A DNA stretch of 7,843 nt from Bacteroidales bacterium (GCA_024401945.1 JAKSKC010000064.1:1-7843), one strand, 5' to 3'; numbered from the stretch's first letter, positions 1 to 6,313 are shown. Notes: a model not told the origin generated them from the letters alone. A program made the numbers and translations.

Positions 1-777
1 CGTCAGTTCATTTTCCGTATGCGTGAGTTCGAGCAGATGGAGATGCAGTTCTTCATCAAGCCGGGAACCGAACTCGACTGGTTCGCCAAGTGGAAGGAGC
101 AGCGTATGAAATGGCACGTAAACATCGGTATGGGTGCCGAGAACTACCGTTTCCACGACCACGAGAAGCTCGCCCACTATGCCAATGCGGCAACCGACAT
201 AGAGTTCCAGTATCCGTTCGGATTCAAGGAGCTCGAGGGAATCCACAGCCGTACCAATTTCGACCTTGGAAACCATCAGAAGTTCTCAGGAAAGAAGATA
301 GAGTACTTCGATCCTGACGAGAACAAGGCATACACCCCTTACGTCATCGAGACATCGATAGGTGTGGACAGAATGGTTCTTGCCGTGCTTTCACACTCAT
401 TCAAGGAGGAGCAGCTCGAGAACGGTGAGTCACGCGTAGTGCTCAGCATCCCGCCTGCACTCGCCCCTGTCAAGGCTGCGATCCTTCCTCTTGTCAAGAA
501 GGACGGACTTCCTGAGTACGCCAGGGAGATAATGAACGACCTGAAGTACGATTTCAACTGCCAGTACGAGGAGAAGGATTCAATCGGAAAGAGATACCGC
601 CGTCAGGACGCCATCGGAACACCGTTCTGCATCACCGTCGACCACGAATCCCTCAACGACCACTGCGTCACAGTCAGGGACCGCGACACCATGCAGCAGG
701 AAAGAGTGCCTGTAGCGGAGCTCAAGGCACTCATCGACAAGAAGGTCAACATGAACAATCTGCTGAAGAATCTCTAG
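1..777 (+). CDS. glyS: Glycyl-tRNA synthetase, C-terminal half (5' end outside window)
   Basis: Class II aminoacyl-tRNA synthetase of the single-chain (homodimeric) GlyRS type, which charges tRNA-Gly with glycine in the cytoplasm. The reading frame is open from base 1, so the gene starts upstream; 258 residues are visible, about half of the usual length of around 500. The fragment opens in motif 2 (FRMREFEQMEMQFF, residues 5-18 of the fragment). It continues with the ELEGIHSRTNFDL segment typical of this GlyRS type and motif 3 (ETSIGVDRMVLAVL, about 117-130). The C-terminal anticodon-binding domain runs from about residue 145 to the end and includes YEEKDSIGKRYRRQDAIGTPF and VTVRDRDT. All landmarks are intact. 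The TAG stop overlaps the stop of the convergent hydrolase gene by four bases. A strong terminator hairpin lies 35 bp past the stop, inside that neighbour. Identification is close to certain from the motifs. Confidence 0.97.
   Translation, partial: RQFIFRMREFEQMEMQFFIKPGTELDWFAKWKEQRMKWHVNIGMGAENYRFHDHEKLAHYANAATDIEFQYPFGFKELEGIHSRTNFDLGNHQKFSGKKIEYFDPDENKAYTPYVIETSIGVDRMVLAVLSHSFKEEQLENGESRVVLSIPPALAPVKAAILPLVKKDGLPEYAREIMNDLKYDFNCQYEEKDSIGKRYRRQDAIGTPFCITVDHESLNDHCVTVRDRDTMQQERVPVAELKALIDKKVNMNNLLKNL
704..732 (-). terminator. Possible terminator of the hydrolase gene, inside glyS
   Basis: A perfect 8-bp inverted repeat, GAGTGCCT at 704-711 and AGGCACTC at 725-732, encloses a 13-nt loop. 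Read on the minus strand the stem is followed by TTTCC at 703-699, a short U-rich tail; on the plus strand nothing U-rich follows. It lies 42-70 bp past the stop of the minus-strand hydrolase gene. The loop is long and the tail weak, and the bases also encode conserved-looking GlyRS sequence, so this may be chance. Confidence 0.33.
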
Positions 778-1562
778 TATTCCAGCACAGCGGATACAGG
801 ATAATGATCGGAGACGTATGGGATATTCCCGTACGTCTTTGTTATTGTGCTGAACCTGCTGCAGCCGCTGAATCCCGAATACCAGATGAAATCGATGTTG
901 TCTCCTCCCTTGCCCCAGTTGTTGAAGGATTTGGTGTCATCGCCCTGTACTGCGGTCTCCCTGGAGTTGCACATCTTGCTCCTGATGCCCTTGAGGGCCG
1001 GGAAATCCACGGTGCAGTTGAAATCTCCCGTCAGGGTCACAGGATAGCCGTTGGGATTGATGGCGGCAAGCATCTCCTCAATGAGGGCAAGGCCCTTTTC
1101 CCTGGCCTCGTAACCCACGTGGTCCAGATGGGTGTTCACTGCAAAGAAGACCTTGCCTGTCTTCTTGTCGAGCATCATAGCCCAGGTGGCAGTGCGCGGA
1201 TATGCTCCGTCCCATCCCTTTGAAGGCTTGTCCGGGGTCTCTGAAAGCCAGAATGTGCCCCATCCGAGACATTTGAGCCTTGATTTCTTGTAGAAGATGG
1301 TCATATGTTCACCCTTGGTGCCTCCGTTGTCGCGTCCCACTCCGATGGCCTCGTAGCCCTTGCAGTTGTCCTGAAGGTACTTGACCTGGAATTCAAGGGC
1401 TTCCTGGAGACCCACTATGTCAGGCTTCTGGTCCAGTATCATCTGGACTGACGCCGGGCGGCGGATGGACCAGTCATTGTCTCCGTCAGGAGCATTTCCC
1501 ACTCTGATGTTGTAGGACATTATCTGAATGGCCGACAACAGGATTGCAAAAAGGATATTCAT
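774..1562 (-). CDS. Endonuclease/exonuclease/phosphatase-fold metal-dependent hydrolase
   Basis: A 262-residue protein of the EEP superfamily (DNase I / exonuclease III / phosphodiesterase fold). These Mg-dependent enzymes cleave phosphodiester or phosphomonoester bonds; the substrate here cannot be told. All family landmarks are present in order: SYNIRVGN (Asn18), DIVGLQEA (Glu54), the GTFWLSETP block (102-110), NTHLDHVG (His145, Asp147), GDFN (Asp180, Asn182), DNIDFIW (Asp224), and the C-terminal SDHYPV with the Asp252-His253 pair. The pattern best fits the small bacterial subgroup often annotated as uncharacterised EEP proteins in Bacteroidota, many of them secreted. The N-terminus is odd: a hydrophobic stretch (residues 3-14) with no basic residue runs straight into the first catalytic strand. 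Export is therefore uncertain, and Met15 is an alternative start giving a cytoplasmic protein. No longer start is possible, because an in-frame stop lies 16-18 bp upstream. It is divergent from the ThiL-like gene and convergent with glyS. Confidence 0.9.
   Translation of the reverse strand: MNILFAILLSAIQIMSYNIRVGNAPDGDNDWSIRRPASVQMILDQKPDIVGLQEALEFQVKYLQDNCKGYEAIGVGRDNGGTKGEHMTIFYKKSRLKCLGWGTFWLSETPDKPSKGWDGAYPRTATWAMMLDKKTGKVFFAVNTHLDHVGYEAREKGLALIEEMLAAINPNGYPVTLTGDFNCTVDFPALKGIRSKMCNSRETAVQGDDTKSFNNWGKGGDNIDFIWYSGFSGCSRFSTITKTYGNIPYVSDHYPVSAVLEY
812..846 (+). terminator. Intrinsic terminator of glyS, embedded in the hydrolase CDS
   Basis: A 12-bp stem joins 812-823 to 827-838 (AGACGTATGGGA against TCCCGTACGTCT) around a 3-nt loop, followed by TTTGTTATT at 838-846. 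The only imperfect pair (819 with 831) is a tolerated U-G wobble in plus-strand RNA but an A-C mismatch in minus-strand RNA. The U-rich tail is also on the plus strand only. Both asymmetries say it acts on glyS transcripts, whose stop codon is 35 bp upstream. It lies within the last codons of the opposite gene (around residues 239-250 of the hydrolase). Confidence 0.7.
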
Positions 1563-1585
1563 ATCTGCATTGATTTTTTATAATT

Positions 1586-1616
1586 CAAATATAGGTGAAA
1601 TAATTATATTTGCAGA
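1586..1616 (-). promoter_or_regulatory. Bacteroidota-type promoter for the hydrolase gene
   Basis: On the minus strand TATATTTG (1593-1586) matches the TAnnTTTG -7 consensus of Bacteroides-type sigma factor exactly. A partial -33 element, TCTG against TTTG, lies at 1616-1613 with a 19-bp spacer. Initiation a few bases past the octamer would give a leader of about 18-20 nt before the ATG at 1562. No Shine-Dalgarno sequence is seen. Confidence 0.5.
1605..1612 (+). promoter_or_regulatory. Bacteroidota-type -7 element for the ThiL-like gene
   Basis: TATATTTG matches the TAnnTTTG consensus exactly and is identical to the octamer serving the divergent gene. Only five bases separate it from the ATG at 1618, so transcription would begin at or within a base or two of the start codon. 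No good -33 TTTG is found at the usual distance; that region (around 1582-1586) overlaps the opposite promoter's octamer. The T-run at 1574-1579 is too far upstream to count as a clear -33 element. Confidence 0.45.
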
Positions 1617-1617
1617 T

Positions 1618-2559
1618 ATGACAAAGGAATCTTTCGCAGAAATGGGCCGCGTGGCGGCTATAGGAAAATTGTTCGGGGGCATTGACCCGGATGCGGGAAA
1701 AACAAGGAATTCGGCTCACAGGCTTTTTCTCGAAGGAATAGATTTCAATCTTGAATATTTCCCTCTGAAACATCTCGGCTACAAGGTCGTGGTGGAGGTG
1801 ACGGGGATTCTATATGCTTCGCTGAGGAAGTCCGAGCGGCTTTCGCTTGTTCTGGGAGTGTCTTCAAAACTGGATTTCAAGCAGATAGAAGAGTTCTGGT
1901 CAGGAGTCAGGGTGGCAGTCCAGGAGTTCGGCTACAGCCATACGGACCTGGACCTCGTGCCTTCTCTGAACGGACTTTGCATCAGTGTCACGGCAGAAGG
2001 GGAAAAGGTTGTCGAAGGATTCGGGAAGCCGGCTTCGATGGATGTCCTGTGCGTTTCCGGGAGTCTCGGATCGGCCTTCTTCGGGCAGCAGGTGCTGGAA
2101 AACAAGCCTTCTGAACTTGAGAAATACAAGATGATGGTGGCGGATTATCTGAAACCGGAACTGAGGGCGGACGCCCCGCAGCAGATTGTGGCGTCAGGGA
2201 TAGTACCTACCGCCGGATGCTTCGTGGACAGGGGCCTTTCCGATGCAATATTGAGGATTTCCGCCGAAACTGGACTCGGGGCCAAGGTATATGCGGACAA
2301 GATTCCTTTCGAGGGAAACAGCTTCTCGCTGGGTCAGGAACTTGGCATAGACACGGTGTCCGCCGCGATGAACGGAGGCGATGACTGCAGGCTGCTTTTC
2401 GCCATACCTATACTCCAGGCCGAAAAGTTCCGCAGGGAATTCCAGACATTCGACATAATAGGCCATCTGGCGCTTCCGGAGGCCGGTGCCGTACTTGTCA
2501 CCCCGGAGGGTGTTGAACTACCTCTGAGGGCTCAGGGATGGCCTGACGACGCCCAGTGA
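1618..2559 (+). CDS. ThiL-like protein (PurM fold), probably catalytically inactive
   Basis: A 313-residue homologue of thiamine-monophosphate kinase (ThiL, PurM/AIR-synthase superfamily), which in active form phosphorylates thiamine monophosphate to the diphosphate. Recognisable blocks are EGIDFNLEYFPLKHLGYK (39-56), SLNGLCISVT (116-125), VSGSLGSAFFG (146-156), GIVPT (194-198), KIPFE (228-232), NGGDDCRLLF (252-261) and the C-terminal AQGW (305-308). The ligand-binding motifs are eroded. The GDDA motif is absent, and that part of the N-terminal region is about 20 residues short. The TTD aspartate is replaced by Arg35, the SD of the next motif by Thr62-Gly63, GGDT by DLDL (110-113), and SDGLS by DRGLS (204-208). 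The frame is intact, so it is not an obvious pseudogene. The start at 1618 is preferred because the longer frame from 1528 would run through the promoter and into the divergent gene. I infer a pseudoenzyme or a repurposed fold; its function is unknown. Confidence 0.85.
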   Translation: MTKESFAEMGRVAAIGKLFGGIDPDAGKTRNSAHRLFLEGIDFNLEYFPLKHLGYKVVVEVTGILYASLRKSERLSLVLGVSSKLDFKQIEEFWSGVRVAVQEFGYSHTDLDLVPSLNGLCISVTAEGEKVVEGFGKPASMDVLCVSGSLGSAFFGQQVLENKPSELEKYKMMVADYLKPELRADAPQQIVASGIVPTAGCFVDRGLSDAILRISAETGLGAKVYADKIPFEGNSFSLGQELGIDTVSAAMNGGDDCRLLFAIPILQAEKFRREFQTFDIIGHLALPEAGAVLVTPEGVELPLRAQGWPDDAQ

Positions 2560-5500
2560 TCAGGCCTTTCTGCTGATTGAATAGTAAAGACCGAGACTCT
2601 CGATCTCCCGGATGAATTCCGCCGAAACCTCCGCCTTGAATTTCTTGGAGATGAGGTCGACGTTGTAGCCGCTCTCCGAATCGTGGATGGATATGTATAG
2701 CGGGGTCTTGCCCTTGTTGGAGCGCAGTATCCTCAAGAGTGATTTCCTGAACGCAGGATTGACTGATTCGGACGAGAGATGCAGGCTTATGCTGATAATC
2801 TTGTCTCTAGAAACGTTCCCGAGCAGGGACATTGACTTTGCGACGAAGGAATATTCGTCCCTGGTCTTGGCTTCCCCCTCCTTCTTTGCCTTGAACCTGG
2901 GGGATATCTCTCCCTGGATGAAAATCTCCAGGTCCTGTTTCAGGTAGGCCCCGAATTCCTCGCAGGACTTTCCGAAGAAGGCGAAGTCGTGTTTGCCGCT
3001 GAAGTCCTCGAGCATTATCTTGTAGCCCGGAAGTCCTTTTTTAGTGGTAATGTTGGATATCTCGGTGATAATGCCTCCTATGCATACCTTCCTGGACACC
3101 TGGCCCGCGTTGCACTCATCTATCAGTTCCTGCAGGCCGGCAAGTTCGCAGTTGGTGAAATTCTTGAGTTCGAAGTCGTATCTTTCGAGAGGATGAGCGG
3201 AGATGTACATCCCGACAAGTTCCTTTTCCTGCTCCAGGAGTTTCAGGGTAGGCTCCTCCGCAGGCGCTGCCGGCATTTCCGGACGGACAGGTTTAAGTTC
3301 CTCGCTGTCCCCGAACAGTGATGCCACCGAGTCGAGGGTGTCGTTCCTGTAGAGGTCTGCGTAGTGCACGAGCTCGTCGATGAACAGGTTGCCGTTCAGG
3401 CACGGCAGGAAGAACTGCGAGCGTTTGTATCCGAAGGAGTCCAGTGCACCGGCATAGACCAGCGATTCAAGGGATTTGTAGTTGACTGAGCCTGCCAGCC
3501 TCTCCATAAAGTCGAAGACGTCGGTGAAGTTGCCGTTCTGCGCCCTTTCCTTCAGGATTGCGTCCACGGTGTTGCTGCCGAAGCCCTTTATTCCTCCGAG
3601 TCCGAAGCGTATGTCCCCTCCCTTGTTGACGGTGAAGTGGGCGTCCGACTCGTTGATATCCGGACTGAGCACCTTTATCCTGCTCTTCTTGCAGTCGTCC
3701 ATTATCTCCTTCATCTCCTCCATGTTGCCGAGGTTCTGGGAGAGGTTGGCCGCCTGGAATTCAGCGTTGTAATGGGCCTTGAGCCAAGCTGTCTGGTAGC
3801 TTACCCAGGCATAGCAGGTGGCGTGGGACTTGTTGAAGGCGTATTCCGCGAAGGAACGCCAGTCCTTCCATATCTTGTTGAGGATATCTTCCGGATGCCC
3901 GTTGGAAATCCCTCCTTCCAGGAAGTCCTTGTACAGACCTTCGAGCACGTCGAGCTTCTTCTTTCCCATAGCCTTGCGGAGCTTGTCCGCCTTGCCCTTC
4001 GAGAAGCCGGACACCTTCTGGGAAATCTGCATCACCTGTTCCTGATAGACGGTGACGCCGTAGGTCTCCTTCAGGTAGTTCTCCATCTCCGGAAGGTCGT
4101 ACTCTATGCTCTCCTCACCCCTCTTTCGTGCTACGAAGTTGGGGATGTACTGCATAGGTCCCGGACGGTAGAGGGCAACCATCGCGATGAGGTCCTCGAA
4201 TCTCTGGGGATGCAGCTTGATGAGCCACTCCTTCATTCCCTTGGATTCGAACTGGAACACGCTCTTGGTGTCTCCCCTGCTGAAAAGCTCGTAGGCCTTC
4301 GCGTCGTCGATAGGGATTTTCTCTATGTCAATGGTCTTGCCGTGGATTTTCTTGACCAGTTTAAGACATTCCTTTATTATGGACAGGGTCCTCAGACCGA
4401 GGAAGTCCATCTTCAGCATTCCCACGTCCTCGATCATTGTTCCCTCGTACTGGGACACCCACACTTCCTGGCCGGAGGCCTTGTCGATGCCGGTGGACAC
4501 TGGGATGTAGTCCGTGAGGTTGCCTCGACCGATGATCATCGCGCAGGCGTGGATACCGACCTGACGGATGCATCCTTCGAGCTGGAGCGCGTACCTGAGG
4601 ACCTGCTTTACGAGAGGCTCGCCGTTGTTGTATTCCTCGACAAGTTCGGGAACGTACTTAACACAGTTGGCCAGATTCGGCTTCAGGCCCTTCTTGTCCT
4701 TGGTATCGAAAGGACGGTCGGGAATCATCTTGGTGAGCCTGTTGGACTCCGGAATGGACAGTCTGCAGACGCGTCCCACGTCCTTTATGGCGAGCTTGGC
4801 CGCCATTGTGCCGAAGGTGATCACGTGGGATATATGGTCCTCGCCGTAGCGCTCCTGCACATATTTGATGACCTTGTAGCGTCCCTCGTCGTCGAAATCG
4901 ACGTCGATATCAGGCATACTTATTCGCTCGGGATTGAGGAAACGCTCGAACAGCAGGTTGTATTTTATAGGGTCGAGATTCGTTATTCCCAGACAGTAGG
5001 ACACCACGCTTCCGGCGGCGGAACCTCTTCCCGGGCCAACCGAGATGCCGTTTTTGCGGGCCCAGCCAATGAAGTCCTGGACTATGAGGAAGTAGTCAGG
5101 GAAACCCATATAGGAGATGGTCCTGAGCTCGAAATCTATCCTTCCCAGAAGTTCTTCGCCCAGTTCGCCGTATCGCTTTTCAGCCCCTTCGAAGGTAAGG
5201 TGGGAAAGGTAGGCTACGGAGCGGCAGAATTCATCCCCGCGGTAGTTTCCCTTCTCGTCGTTGCGGCCGGCATCTATAATCTCCCTGTATTTCTCCGTGT
5301 AGGTGTCAATCTTCCTGAGGAAGGACGGGTCTATGTCGAATTTAGGAAGTACGTGTCCCCTGTCTATTTCGTATTTCTCGACCTTGTCCAGGATTTCCAG
5401 GGTGTTGCTTATGGCCTCCGGATGCTCCGGGAAGAGGGCCGCCATCTCTCCCTCGCTCTTCAGGTATTCCTGCTGGGTGTAGTGAAGACGGTTCTGTTCG

Positions 5501-6222
5501 TCCACGTATTTTCCAGTATTGAGGCAGATAAGAAGGTCGTGGGCCGGTCCGTCCTCCTTGTTGACGAAATGGACGTCGTTGGTGGCTATGACCTTCACCT
5601 TGTGCTTCTCCGCGAGCTTGAATATCTCTTCGCAATAGATCTTTTCATTCTCGTAGACGTCGAGGCTGAGCCCGGGGACCTGAGTCTTGTGAAGCATCAC
5701 CTCGAGGTAGAAATCCTCTCCGAAGACTCCCTTGAACCATTCTATGCTCCTGTCCGTGGCTTCGGTGTTCCCCGCAAGGATGTTCTGCGGGATCTCGCCG
5801 GCCATACAGGCCGAGCTGCATATCAGGTTCTCGTGGTATTTCTCTATTATTTCGTGGGATACCCTCGGCTTGTCATAATATTTGCCCTCGATGTGTCCCA
5901 GGGAAACGATCTTCATCAGGTTCTTGTAGCCCTGGTAGTTCTTGGCGAGCAGGATGAGGTGGTAGTACTTCCTGTGGTCATTGTCCTTCAGACGATGGTC
6001 GTAATGCCTCGTGACGTAGATTTCGCAGCCTATGATGGGCTTCACCTCCGGATGCTTCCTGGCGATGTTGCAGACCTCCTTCACCCCGAACATATTGCCG
6101 TGGTCCGTGATGGCCAGGCACGGCATCCCCAGCTCCTCCGCGCGGCTGAAGAGCTTGTCGATTGCGGACATTCCGTCAAGGATGGAATATTGGGTATGGA
6201 CGTGAAGATGGACGAATGACAT
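2560..6222 (-). CDS. dnaE: DNA polymerase III alpha subunit
   Basis: The replicative DNA polymerase catalytic subunit (C-family, DnaE1 type), 1220 residues, slightly longer than the E. coli protein. The N-terminal PHP domain begins at residue 3 (FVHLHVHTQYS) and keeps a full set of likely metal ligands: His7, His9, Asp16, His41, Glu67, His88, Cys139, Asp216 and His218. The polymerase core has GPGRGSAAGS (397-406), the catalytic PDIDVDFDD (437-445), FGTMAAK (470-476), MDFLGLRTL with the third catalytic aspartate Asp606, YRPGPM (685-690), and AFNKSHATCYAWVSYQ (795-810). A helix-hairpin-helix (about 874-890) follows. Next come a SLF element (968-970) resembling a weak beta-clamp-binding motif without the usual Gln, a Pro/Ala-rich linker (979-991), an OB-fold (about 1045-1100) and a C-terminal domain. 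The ATG immediately before the PHP domain is the canonical start and lies directly behind a strong promoter. The TGA stop abuts that of the ThiL-like gene with no spacer. Confidence 0.98.
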   Translation of the reverse strand: MSFVHLHVHTQYSILDGMSAIDKLFSRAEELGMPCLAITDHGNMFGVKEVCNIARKHPEVKPIIGCEIYVTRHYDHRLKDNDHRKYYHLILLAKNYQGYKNLMKIVSLGHIEGKYYDKPRVSHEIIEKYHENLICSSACMAGEIPQNILAGNTEATDRSIEWFKGVFGEDFYLEVMLHKTQVPGLSLDVYENEKIYCEEIFKLAEKHKVKVIATNDVHFVNKEDGPAHDLLICLNTGKYVDEQNRLHYTQQEYLKSEGEMAALFPEHPEAISNTLEILDKVEKYEIDRGHVLPKFDIDPSFLRKIDTYTEKYREIIDAGRNDEKGNYRGDEFCRSVAYLSHLTFEGAEKRYGELGEELLGRIDFELRTISYMGFPDYFLIVQDFIGWARKNGISVGPGRGSAAGSVVSYCLGITNLDPIKYNLLFERFLNPERISMPDIDVDFDDEGRYKVIKYVQERYGEDHISHVITFGTMAAKLAIKDVGRVCRLSIPESNRLTKMIPDRPFDTKDKKGLKPNLANCVKYVPELVEEYNNGEPLVKQVLRYALQLEGCIRQVGIHACAMIIGRGNLTDYIPVSTGIDKASGQEVWVSQYEGTMIEDVGMLKMDFLGLRTLSIIKECLKLVKKIHGKTIDIEKIPIDDAKAYELFSRGDTKSVFQFESKGMKEWLIKLHPQRFEDLIAMVALYRPGPMQYIPNFVARKRGEESIEYDLPEMENYLKETYGVTVYQEQVMQISQKVSGFSKGKADKLRKAMGKKKLDVLEGLYKDFLEGGISNGHPEDILNKIWKDWRSFAEYAFNKSHATCYAWVSYQTAWLKAHYNAEFQAANLSQNLGNMEEMKEIMDDCKKSRIKVLSPDINESDAHFTVNKGGDIRFGLGGIKGFGSNTVDAILKERAQNGNFTDVFDFMERLAGSVNYKSLESLVYAGALDSFGYKRSQFFLPCLNGNLFIDELVHYADLYRNDTLDSVASLFGDSEELKPVRPEMPAAPAEEPTLKLLEQEKELVGMYISAHPLERYDFELKNFTNCELAGLQELIDECNAGQVSRKVCIGGIITEISNITTKKGLPGYKIMLEDFSGKHDFAFFGKSCEEFGAYLKQDLEIFIQGEISPRFKAKKEGEAKTRDEYSFVAKSMSLLGNVSRDKIISISLHLSSESVNPAFRKSLLRILRSNKGKTPLYISIHDSESGYNVDLISKKFKAEVSAEFIREIESLGLYYSISRKA

Positions 6223-6228
6223 ACTTTA

Positions 6229-6261
6229 CAAAGATAACCAAAAATGGGATAATTCAGCAAA
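6229..6261 (-). promoter_or_regulatory. Bacteroidota-type promoter for dnaE
   Basis: On the minus strand TTTG (6261-6258) is followed after 21 bp by TATCTTTG (6236-6229), exact matches to the -33 TTTG and -7 TAnnTTTG consensus. The octamer ends six bases before the dnaE ATG at 6222, which predicts a transcript with almost no leader. No Shine-Dalgarno sequence is present. The -33 TTTG is formed from the T-run of the upstream secDF terminator. Confidence 0.65.
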
Positions 6262-6290
6262 AAAGCCGACCCTTCACCAGGGCCGGCTTT
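6259..6290 (-). terminator. Intrinsic terminator of secDF
   Basis: On the minus strand AAAGCCGGCCC (6290-6280), a 7-nt loop (6279-6273) and GGGTCGGCTTT (6272-6262) form an 11-bp stem with one G-U wobble (6283 with 6269). The T-run continues to 6259, giving six consecutive Ts of which three pair in the stem. It begins 23 bp past the secDF stop. In the opposite strand the wobble becomes a C-A mismatch, which supports minus-strand function. Confidence 0.85.
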
Positions 6291-6313
6291 CATATCGGAA
6301 GCACGGAAAGTGA

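Larger units (their letters stand above)
1560..1620. repeat. 10-bp inverted repeat at the two divergent start codons
   Basis: CATATCTGCA at 1560-1569 is the exact reverse complement of TGCAGATATG at 1611-1620. Each arm includes the ATG of one of the two divergent genes (hydrolase at 1562, ThiL-like at 1618) and the seven bases before it. A second inverted repeat, formed by the two -7 octamers (1586-1593 and 1605-1612), sits inside but has a different centre, so the region is not one large palindrome. Possible roles are shared start context, an operator, or chance. Confidence 0.5.

Noticed and set aside
804..1223. A 139-codon open frame on the plus strand opposite the hydrolase gene
   Set aside because: The minus strand carries a complete set of hydrolase catalytic motifs; this frame has no recognisable motif and no promoter, and begins within the glyS terminator region.
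1528..1617. A 30-residue N-terminal extension of the ThiL-like protein
   Set aside because: It would read through the divergent hydrolase start and both -7 octamers; the translated segment has no similarity to ThiL, and the ATG at 1618 fits the promoter.
2499..2512. CACCC/GGGTG hairpin near the dnaE 3' end
   Set aside because: Only five pairs and no U-rich tail on the minus strand, so it is not a credible dnaE terminator.
2592..2621. Small inverted repeats just past the ThiL-like stop as a terminator
   Set aside because: The stems are only four to five pairs and no U-tract follows; such repeats are expected by chance in coding DNA.
3637..6219. An 860-codon open frame on the plus strand, antisense to dnaE
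   Set aside because: It is codon-aligned with dnaE, so its stops would be the dnaE codons TTA, CTA and TCA. Their avoidance through codon bias keeps the frame open. The translation resembles no known family, and dnaE itself is unquestionably real.
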